From positions 1 to 64,000 of the forward strand of contig JASANE010005309.1 of assembly GCA_030248225.1 (NCBI GenBank): a stretch of 64,000 bases of DNA, in the 5' to 3' direction. How positions within the stretch are numbered: position 1 is the first letter of the stretch; each line of letters begins with the position of its first letter. This document shows positions 25,201-37,200 of the stretch, in pieces. The notes under the pieces are model-generated. The model was not told the origin of the DNA and ran no database searches. It saw only the letters and a program-made list of their open reading frames with translations. The DNA is from Trileptium ribeirensis (taxonomy: Eukaryota > Nematoda > Enoplea > Enoplida > Thoracostomopsidae). The position numbers and the translations under genes are program-made.

Positions 25201-28200
25201 GCACTTCGTGTAACCATCCAAACTGTTCCACGTCGTCAACGTTGATAATTGTAGGACAGGGCGAACGTTCGGGTTTGGGTCGTATCAGATAATTAGTCGA
25301 CATTCCATTGATCACCCGATCTCGTTGATAGGCATGAAGCACGAATCCTGCTCGTTCCAGAAGAACGCACCATTGTTCATGACAATATTGAAGGTAGTCG
25401 CAACCGCTCGATGTATCTAGTGGCGTAGTTGACGTTGGCGATTTGTTTGCAGCAGTTGCCGCACTAGAATTTTCGTTATCTGCGGATATTCCACTGTCGT
25501 CGCTTGAAGTATTTTCGTTGAGTTGTTCAGTACAGAGATAGTCAAGTAATTGAACAGCTTCGAAGCAACTTGTCACCTGAAAATAGTTGTGTGTAATAGC
25601 GACCGCATCGACTACAAATTTTCATACCCGATCCGACAATTTGTAGACACGACCCGATAATTCATAGACCTGGCCAGATTTGACCTGGTCCGACTCGACC
25701 TGACCGGACTGCAGTCTTTCTAACTACGCATGCTGTGTGTGCGATACAAAATATCCGAAATAAAAACAGTAAAAGATATTTAAAAATCTGTATTCGCGTC
25801 CCAGTATATTTTGGCTGTACATATAGTTTATAACATATGTATTACACGAGCGTTGTCACTAACCACAGCTGTGTCAATCAAAGCTACGTTGGGATTGTGA
25901 ACAATTCTGCACTGCGCGCACAATGCGTAAACATGGTATGCAATGGCATGCTGGATCCATCGCTAAACCTGAATTTGACCGGCCAAGACCGGAACCGCCC
26001 CGACTCGACCCGAGGCCAGGACTCTACCCGACTCCTCTACTAAATATGCAAAGTTTCCCATAAGTAACTCCAAAGCATTAAAGTGACCCACCACTCCAAA
26101 TAATAAACATATCTAAAAGTGTTTTGGCATGCATGTGCTTTCATATATAACTTAGGCTTCTGATGAATAACGGTTACTCTAAGAGCGAACCTGGGAGCCT
26201 TTAGGAACAATGCATTCTTCCAGTCAAAAACGCACACTTCGGCAGACTTTTCGAACCATGTCCTATTCCAGAAGTGAAAGATTGTTTGCTATAGCCACTC
26301 GCTAGAACAGAAGGGTTTGTGGATTGCGTTTGAAAACTTTCTCTTTAAATACTCCCCACAGGAAAAGCAGGAAGAGTTAGGAGCAGAACAAGAAGACCAT
26401 TCGACTGGGCTTCGGCGCTTCAGTCAACGGTTAGGGAAAGTTTCGTTCAACCAACGGCGCACGGCCATGGCAAAATGATGAGGCGCGCCATCCTGCATGA
26501 AGTAAAGACTGTCAATATGTGGTAACTGTTGAATCATAGGATTAAATGCATTTCACAGCATCATTACATTGATGTCTGCAATCATAGTACCATCGAAAAA
26601 GAACGGCCCAAAAATCCACAAGACCACATGCCGAGATATACTGTCAGGCCAGGTGCTTTCATATGGTGTTCTATAATGTTATGAGGATTTTCGGCATGCC
26701 AATAAACATAATTATGTCGGTTAACGCGGCCCTTCAGTTAAAATTGCTTTCGTGGGCTCAAACGGCTTCATCAGCTGAGTTCAGATCGTTGTCGACACGC
26801 CGTTGCCAAAATTTAACCCTGCGATCATAATCATTCTCATTCAGAACATGAATTAACGTCGTTTTAAATAGTTTTCGGCCCATGCTTTTAACAATTCAAA
26901 AAACGGTAGATTTGCTTGTGCCAGTTTCAACAGCACAATGGCAAATTGACTTTGTCGGACTATTGTCAAAAGTATAGAAAATATCATCTATAGCAGTATC
27001 GCCAGACGCCGCCTGTAGTTTCCCTGTTCCGGACAATTCAGTTACGGAATTTTCTAGATCAAATTTTTTATTAATTGAAGCAGTAGTTCTAAGATATGGA
27101 GCTGCGAAGACGAATGCGTGAACCATATTGTGGCACAATTTCATGATTATAGTGTACAACTGAATACAAACTTACTGCAGTTATTCCATCAGCCAAATTA
27201 AGTTTTGTTATACGTAGATAGTTATTATATGTTCGGGTACAATTCCTGAAAATGTGAGGGTTGTAAGTATGTTATGTCAGTCTCATCAGCAGCTTGAAAT
27301 TAGGACGTTACTTATGACACACCTTATAAACTAACATATAAACTAACAGTGGGAAAATAGCATGAGATATGTATCTAAGTTTCAGTCGAGGAGGAATTTT
27401 CTGTGCAGCCTCAGCCAAGATAAGTAACGACCTTATTTATGTCATGATGATATATGATAGTAAAATTTTATGCTACTGCTAAAGTAGTAATGTTTCTGAA
27501 GGGTACAGACACTGCCAAAATATATAAATATAAATTGTTGTTTTTGCAGTGAAATTGTACGTTTTCGTTTGAAACTAAAGTTTCCTCGTTCACATTCGTG
27601 CCTCCAGGATTTTGAGAGCAAATTGCTACAAATAAATGTAGGCTCATAAACGATATATTTGCTATGTACAATGTCAGGAAAATATTCAATGGCCTTAGAT
27701 TAACTCGGACGTGATATAAGTTTTTAACGAAAATTCTCATGAACAAGATGCACGAGCGATACATACAGATACACACAGATTCATAAACTGCCTGTGTCTT
27801 AAACAACATGCTTAAATGAAAAAACTAGAAATTTGCTCCTATCAGTTATCGACTTTGAAGAAATTGCACAAAATTTAGCAATTTTACGCAACTTACAAAG
27901 ATATTGGCTAGAAATGAGATAATATTAACTAATCATAAACAGACAGAGCAACAAAACATGCTTGGAACTTAGCTCCCATTAAAAGTGAAACATATGTTAC
28001 AAGATGATCAAATAGATGGTACAGGAAGAACATTTTTCAAGTCATATATATCGAAACAAAAAGTTTATCTCAAACCAAATGTATGATTTTAGCGTTAAAA
28101 TTTCGCACTTTTAAGCTACTGAGGAAATCTCAACAAAAGCCAATTTTATAGGTTTCATTGCAGAATTATGGTGATGGACTTGTTGTAAATATTGATCTCC

Positions 28201-31200
28201 CGTTTTTCAAGCTATTTTAATAGATATTGAGCTCACGTTTTTCAAGCCATTTTAATTGTAAATTTGTAAACTGATAACTTATCGTTTTCAAAAATAAATT
28301 TACATTCAATCGCTTAATAGTTAGAACATTCTGGTTCACAACGTCCTATCTCACAAGGCCCCATGAGTGTAACCACAATACCGCCCACCATGTATGACAT
28401 TTTTGATAACTAGAATCAAATAATATCCAAACCGTACGTATTATATTATGTAAGTGCACTATATGTGCGTACGTCAGCGTTGTTTAACTACAGTCAAATT
28501 TACATGAAAGTTTTGATAACGTCAAACGACTTGAAAAGCAGACACTAATATTGATATTAAAATTGCCAGCGTTTATAGTAAAAATATTACCAATACAATA
28601 AGTCTTACGATGATTGCTCACCTGCTTACATTCGATACCTCATACAATTAAAACGTCAATTACAGTAAATCTACGCTCTAGGCTAATAACGTACTTCTGA
28701 TACGATCATAAACCCTTGTTCCGACAGCAGTTCCCGGCATTGCTTAAGGTACGCCTCTGGGTCTGATTTCTTGTATAAAACTCGGTCGAGAATAATGACG
28801 TCTTGCGAATACTTCAATTCGGGTGCAATTTTGAGGTCTGTGTTGTCGAGATCTAGCTCCAGCATTTCGATGGCGTTGTCCAGCTTTCCTGATTTAGTCG
28901 TTATTTTCTGTTGCTACAAGAGAAAGCGAAAGTTAAATACTTTCAATACTGCTTAAGGCACAAAAAAGAATGCGGTTCAAGATATGCGACTAAACATGAA
29001 ATTCGCGGACGACATTACCTTCACCTTAGCTGCATGTGTCCAGTTGTTGAGCCTTGTTCAGATTTTATCCGATCCGATCCATACTCTATTCACATTGCAT
29101 GCGATTCAATTCTATCCGAGACGACTAAATTTTATATGTATATATGTATATGTATTTTTGTACCAGTTCATCTGATTCGGATCCGAAAAATTGTGATAGC
29201 ATCTATTTCGAATCCGATCGGATGCAGTGTGAGCAGGGCCTTCATAAAGTATCACCATGCGCGGAATTCGTTAGAAAATGGTCATGTAAATTAAGTTCTT
29301 GACTTGGCTTTTTACTATTGACACTATTTTGCGACATTACAATATGTAAAGAAAGCATATGCCGTTGTATAGTGTTGTAGATCCAGGTATTTATAAGGCT
29401 CCATATTCACAGGTGTTGAATTCAAAACGAATACTGGGCTCGCCAAATTTTTCAGAGTGAAAAGCACCAAGAATTAACCCGATAGAAAGCTTTTTAGAAT
29501 TTCTATCACATGCATGCCAGGCAAAATTGTCCGACATTATGCAAGGATTTCATAGGATGTGATATCAAATTACAAAATAAGTGAGCCGTATCATTGCGGA
29601 AATAGCGACGAAGCTAAAAAGATATTCGCCAAATGCAGAAGCTAATCTTGTACTAATTTACTGCAAGCTGCAAAGAGTATAAAATATATTTACAGGTGGG
29701 GATTTTCAAAACTCGACCATTATATATTGTGGTTTGGCCGTGTTGGGCATAAAGGAACGGCTGATTAATGTTTGATTAACCCTTTAACGCCCAAGCTAGT
29801 ATGTGTATTATACAATGTTTGACAAATTCAAGCCCGCGCCAAGAATCGAACCCGATCGCATGCGTGAGAACAGCATATGGACACCACTGAGCTATCTGGA
29901 ATATGCTGGTAGGTTGTTAAGGAAGCTCACAAAGAGAACGAATAACATCGCGCATCCAAACACAAGTAACGCTAAGTACTTAGTTTACATAAGGCATTAC
30001 AAATGCGCTAACGCTAAAATAGCTGAGTTGGGCATGAAAGGATAGTGAAGTAACTGACTAATTTTTGATTAATGAAGCGACCGACTGATTTTTGGTTAAT
30101 CCTTTAACGCTGAGCTAGTGTGAGTATTATGCAGTGCCGTGGATGGAACCCCGATCGCATGCGTGAAAACGGCCAACGCAAACCATTGAGCTATCTGGAA
30201 GCTGTTGCACGGGTACTGAAGGAAGCTCAAAAAATGAACGAATAACAACGCGCGTCCGTCCACAGATAAGCAACGCGACGTACTTAGTTTACACATCGCA
30301 TTGCAATATGCGCTAATGCCAATTGGCCAAGTTGGGTATAAAGGGGTTATTGAAGCGGCCGATTAATTTCTGATTAACCCTTTAACGCCCAAGCTAGTAT
30401 GTGTATTATACAATGTTTGACAAATTCAAGCCCGCGCCAAGAATCGAACCCGATCGCATGCGTGAGAACAGCATATGGACACCACTGAGCTATCTGGAAT
30501 ATGCTGGTAGGTTGTTAAGGAAGCTCACAAAGAGAACGAATAACATCGCGCATCCAAACACAAGTAACGCTAAGTACTTAGTTTACATAACGCATTACAA
30601 ATGCGCTAACGCTAAGATAGCTGAGTTGGGCATGAAAGGATAGTGAAGTAACTGACTAATTTTTGATTAATGAAGCGACCGACTGATTTTTGGTTAATCC
30701 TTTAACGCCGAGCTAGTGTGAGTATTATGCAGTGCCGTGGATGGAACCCCGATCGCATGCGTGAAAACGGCCAACGCAAACCATTGAGCTATCTGGAAGA
30801 TGTTGCACGGGTACTGAAGGAAGCTCAAAAAAATGAACGAATAACAACGCGCGTCCGTCCATAGATAAGCAACGCGACGTACTTAGTTTACACATCGCAT
30901 TGCAATATGCGCTAATGCCAATTGGCCAAGTTGGGTATAAACGGGTTATTGAAGCGGCCGATTAATTTCTGATTAACCCTTTAACGTCCAAGCTAGTGTG
31001 TGTATCATACAATGTTTGACGAAATCAATCCCGCGCCAAGAATCTAGCCCGATCGCTCGCGTAAGAACAGCGTACGCAAACCACTGAGCTATATGGAAGG
31101 TACTGCTCGGCTCTTAAGGAAGCTCACAAAGTAAACGAATAAGAATGCGCATCCAAACATACGCAACATTGCAAACTTAGTTTATACAACGCATTGCAAT

Positions 31201-34200
31201 ATGCGGTAATGCCAATTGGCCGAGTCGGGTATAAAAGGGTCAGTGAAGCGGCCGATTAATTTTTGATTAATCCTTTAAGGTCCAAGCTGTGTGTGTATTA
31301 TACAAATGCCTACTGGCCGAGTCGGGTATAAAGGAGTTAGTTAAGTGGCCGATTAAGATTTATAGCCCTTTAACGCCCGAGCTAGTCATATTCAACCTGG
31401 ATCGCATGCGTGAGAACGGCGTACGCACACCACTGAGCTATCTACTAGAAGCTGTTGCTCGGTTCCGTCAGTAAACTCACAAAGTGAAAAAACATCAACG
31501 CGCGTCCAAACATACGCAAAGCGACGTACTTAGTTTACACAACGCATTGCAATATGCACTAATGCCAATTGGACGAGTTGGGAATGGAAGGTTAGTGAAG
31601 CGACCGACTAATTTTTGATTTACTCTGTAGTGCCCAAGCTAGTGTGCGTACTATACAATGTTTGACAAACTCAACCTGCGCCGCGAAACGACACCGACTG
31701 CACGCATGAGTGCTGCGTATGCGAACCCTTTAGCTATCTGGAAGCTGTTACTCGGTTCCTTAAGAACTTCACAAAGTGAACGGATAACAACGCGCGTTCA
31801 AACATACGTACTTATGCATCATTTACCTTAAGATGTGTGCAGCAGGGTCGGATTTTGTGACAGTCTGCCGCGGCTCTAAAGGCATACTTGGCTAGCCGCG
31901 GTCAGCCAGTATGACATCTTTTGGGCCGAGCCAGGCCCTACAAATATATTTCGCTAATAGTAAAGTATGGCTGATAAATTGTCACCACGGCCCGAATGGG
32001 CTCTAAAAGCCAGAAATATATGACAACATTGGAAAATCGCTAAAAACTGGAAATTGATAATAGTTACGATCATATATGGGTAAAAGATCCTCCCAGTTAC
32101 AATAGCACAATTTTCATGTATGAAAAAGCGTGTTTGACATAGCGACTAGGTTGGCTTGTAAAAGGCGCTTAAACAAAAGCTTTGAAAATTTTGAAAATAG
32201 GATATTTACTTTTTTATTTTGCCTGAATTTATGCGATTTGCTTTTAATTACTACTAATCTTACCTTTTTGGGCCTAGAGCTAAATATTTTCGATGTAACA
32301 CAACCTGCTAAACTGAATGTAATAAATATTTTTTCAGTAGCCCGTTCCAGCTATCAAACCCTGAGACATAGCCACTCCCGGCCCGTACAAACATACTAGC
32401 ATAGCTTAGCTATATATTTTATTTATGAAGGGCCGGATGTGGCTGTGCGTTTTTGTCACGAGCCGGAATTGGCTCTGTGACAGAATCCGGTGCTAGGTGC
32501 ACACATATTAAGGTAAATGATGCATTAGTTTAGACAACGCGTTGAAATATGCGCTATGTTAATAAACGTGAGTTCCACATGAAAGAGTTATGCAGAGAAA
32601 ATTCAAGCACGAAAATTTGCAAATTTAAATAATGTGTTAAACATGACCTTGCAAATAAATATATGTAGAGGTAATACGTACTATATAAGCGTAATGAAAA
32701 ACGTTAAAAACTTAATTTCTGAGTTTATAAATTCGTGGTACACTAATTCGTGGTATACTCTAATTTATTCAGCTTCCACCCAATTGGGCCAAAATTGCAA
32801 GGTATTGTAGTAGTTTGTGTGTTATATAACCAATTATAAAACTGTTTTCTGAAAATTTCTGCGCTTATATAATATCAACTTACTGCTGATAAGGTTCACT
32901 TGTTTACGGTTTAGTGATCATAATTATACAGACCTAATAATTAAACGTTTCTGTCGACCATGTCACTGTATGGTTTGATTTGTGCGTTATATAACCAATT
33001 ATAAAACTGTTTTCTGAAAATTTCTGCGCTTATATAATATCAACTTACTGCTGATAAGGTTCACGTGTTTACAGTTTAGTGATCATAATTATACAGACCT
33101 AATAATTAAACGTTTCTGTCGTCAATGTAACTGTATGTTTTGATTTGTTGTCGTTTAAAACTTAGCTTTGCTCTCGTGTTTATTGTATGCTACTGCTAAT
33201 CACAGTCAATCACATCATAAAATAATTATTTTTTTATTAGTTAACTGCGTTGCTAAATTGCAGTAGTTGCTTATGTATTTACATACACAATAAGCATTAA
33301 TGAAGCATTGTTTTAAAGCGAGAAAATGGGTCTTGTATTTGAATACACGCAGAGGCAAGATTATCCAAGGCCCCAACATAGAGGTGTATGCAACGGTGTT
33401 CAAGACCCCTCAATGGAACGGTTAAGGCAACGGTGCCCCACGTCCCGTCCTATAGGGCAGTATAGGCGACAGCTTTCCGAACACTGCTTACAAGTACAGC
33501 ATTATAGACAACAGTGTCTGAGGCCCACCTATAGTCAATATGCAATAGCATTATACGTCAGGCGCCCTTTATGACCGCGGCCCGCAAGGAGGGTTCGGGT
33601 GAGGTTACCTACGCGCACCAGAGATTGACCAAAAATGTATTAGGTATATATTTTTTCGAGTACGCCGATAGAAACCATAAGTCGACACCAGGTATTGTGG
33701 ATAGTATTAACATGTACTACCACATTCTCCCTTGAGTTTAAATAACGTAGGTTGTAATAGTTTATAGACTTAGATATTTTGTTAATGTTAAATTGATTTC
33801 GCAACAAAGCTAAGGCCGCTTTCTAAAGACGACAACCAGGCGGTATTTAAGATATATTCAAAGCGATCAATAATTGACTAGTTCAAAGCTATTATAATTG
33901 TAGCTACTACGAAAATTTACAGCTCAAGTTAATTAGCTATTACGAAAATTGCAGATATTTTTATAAATGGGTTCAGTATGTATTTACGGGCATTACAGGC
34001 ATGAATAGTTGTATTCTTGAATAAAAGCAAAAGACACATTTATTGTTTTGATGGCTAGGCAGAATTATTGGAGTGCCCCTGCAGCCTGATTTCGGCGGCC
34101 TGTCTATTGAAAATCGCGTTGGTCAAGCAGTCATAATATTCGGTGTCATATATTTTATGGTTAGGCACTGAGAATGCTAATTATAAGGCAAATGCACTAA

Positions 34201-37200
34201 TACGATGCGCTCACGCAAAAGACCTTGTAAGCGCTGCGGTCATTGTACAAGGCATGGATTTAATGCATCTCACATTGAAATTCTACAGTGAATTCTAAAA
34301 TTAACATACAGGTTTGTGACTTTATGCGAGAAATTTTAATTCAACAATTCTTTTTTGTATGGAAATTAGGATTTTTTGATATTTAGACCACAGCACAATT
34401 CTGCATTTTCTGTAGTATTACAACAAATCCAGTATATATTTTAGGTGCGCTGAAGCGGTCGGAAATTTTAGCACGCTCACGGCCTCGAAACTGATTACCG
34501 CGCATAAAACACAATTTTGGTTTATATTAGCGGACGTAATTTATGATACACGGACATGTAGATGCAGCTTGTGGCCACTATGCAAATATTTGGCATCGCT
34601 ATTTACTGATTGTATCAACTAGAAACGGGATCATAATCACAGTTCTTCATCGCAGACTTTTATGTGCATATATTACAAGAACTATGGTCGAAAACTAAGC
34701 GCAAATTTTATTGCTGTTACCAAGAGTGCATTAGGGAAGTGTACGATACTTCCCTGCACTCACACATTAGCCCGTGTTTGATGACGCGGGCGTTTTCGGC
34801 CTTACCTCCCAATTTCTGGCAGGGGGAGGGTCGAGATGCCCCGACCTCCCCAGTTACTGGGAGGGGTAGCTCGGACACCACCCAGTTTATTGGGGGGTAG
34901 GTCGGTCCCCCAATTTTTGTGAGGGTCGGTTTACAAACCAACAGCCGCCTACAAACCGTGCAGCTGACTATAAACCGACCCCCTCAGAAATTGAGGGGGT
35001 CCGACCTACCCAAAAACTGCGGGGGATCAGGCCGAAAACGCCCGCGTCATCAAACATGGGCTAATATGTGAGTGTAGGGAAGTATCATACTCTTCCCTAA
35101 TACACTCTTGCTGTTACTAATTATACTACCTTATTTCAAGCAAAACGGGTAATTATTTACCTAGAACAAGAATCAATGCGAAATTCACCAAGACACAGTG
35201 CAATGTTGACACTATGTCTCCAGAAACACTGTACGACCCAAAGATAATGTCAAGAAGACGCAACTGTCAGGCTGAGGTTTTAGTTGCAGCTAAATTTGTA
35301 ATTTTCTGAGACAGATTGCAAATTTGTTCCCACATCTCAAGAGTCACTGTGAAATCCTGAGGAATATCAACGGGTTTAGTTAGGATTCGTTTGCAGCTTG
35401 AGAATGCTATTTAATCACTGTTAATATTTTCATCTAGCTACTCATCTCAAATTCAATCGGAAATTAGCCAAGACGAAGTGCAAACATGTCGGACATCTCA
35501 AAATGCAGTTTAAGACAATAATGTATATAAACAAGCTCACATGGCGGAGGATTTGTTTTTGGAGCTGGACACTGTAAATCAATCACTATTACTGTGGTTT
35601 TCGAGCTAATCATTTCAAACTAAATCTGAAATGTGTAAGTGCGAAGACACAAGACTGAAAATACTCTACAAAGAAATCTGAAAAGACAGTGCAAAGTATG
35701 TCCACACATGTCTAAAATCATTGTAACAATCGCGACATGTCCGGCTGAACGTTTGTTTCCGCTTGATATCGTAGCAGCGTGGTGCCATTGGTACTGCTAT
35801 GCTTCCATTATTATATGAACGAAAAGCTCAAAAGAACCTTATAAGTACACAAGACGCAGTTAAAACATTAATGAATTTTCTATTATTGCCCAAATCAACA
35901 ATCACAGTCGTGGTTCCTTGCAATGCGTTTTTGGAAAACCTTACGACCCGGCACAAAACCATGAGTTATCTCGTATGCAAACAATAGTCGTAACTCTTTT
36001 TGACTCCGTTTTATTCTACGGATATCTAGTCATTTGAATATAAAGTTATCGTCACAATCAAACACTAAAAATAATAACTTTTTTATCTACACAAAAGACC
36101 GCTGTGAAAACTTAAGCTAACCGCGAACGTAATTTCAAGGACCACGAACACCATCTTGTTACTCCTATTTTTATTTTCCTTTATTTCTGCCCCTCAGGGT
36201 TACTTGGACCCTCATAACTTTCTAACCGTGTGGTAGATTTCGATAAATTACACACCAGTCCACTTGTCTCATCAAGCAGAGTCGAATGGTACCCAATATA
36301 GCCATATTCTGAAGAAAATTTTTTGGGTTCCGAAGGGAGGACTATTGGGACCTCAAAAAATCGAAAATTTTTTTGTCGGGGATGTAGGTAAAATGGGTAT
36401 TTTCTGAACCAGCAGAATTGTTTTACAGATATGAATGCTAAGGCTACTTTGCTGCTAATTGCATTGGCAATGAATGTCCAGCTCCTATGATCTGCGTATA
36501 TATTCTTTACAATTAATTGTTTTACAGATATGAAAACTAAGGTCACTTTGCTGCTAATTGCATTGGCAATGAATGTCCAGCTCCTATGATCTGCGTATAT
36601 ATTTTTCTACAATTAATTGTTTTACAGATATGAATGCTAAGGTTACTTTGCTGCTAATTGCATTGAATGTTCAGCTCCTATGATCTGTGTATATATTCTT
36701 TACAATTAATTGTTTTACAGATATGAAAACTAAGGTCACTTTGCTGCTAATTGCATTGGCAGTGAATATCCAGCTCCTATGATCTGCGTATATATTTTTC
36801 GACAATTAATTGTTTTACAGATATGAATGCTAAGGTTACTTTGCTGCTAATTGCATTGAATGTTCAGCTCCTATGATCTGTGTATATATTCTTTACAATT
36901 AATTGTTTTACAGATATGAAAACTAAGGTCACTTTGCTGCTAATTGCATTGGCAATGAATATCCAGCTCCTATGATCTGCGTATATATTTTTCTACAATT
37001 AATTGTTTTACAGATATGAATGCTAAGGTTACTTTGCTGCTAATTGCATTGAATGTTCAGCTCCTATGATCTGTGTATATATTCTTCTACAATTAATTGT
37101 TTTACAGATATGAATGCTAAGGTTACTTTGCTGCTAATTGCATTTGCAATGAATGTCCATAGCCTAAAAATTTCAAACAACAGTAATAAGATACATTTGC

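Noticed and set aside
29826..29899. Functional tRNA gene
   Set aside because: A and B boxes are present, but acceptor and anticodon stems do not pair properly and the unit is repeated with a SINE-like tail.
33326..33574. 82-codon Gln/Arg-rich frame
   Set aside because: Sequence looks like irregular low-complexity repeats; no splice or homology support.
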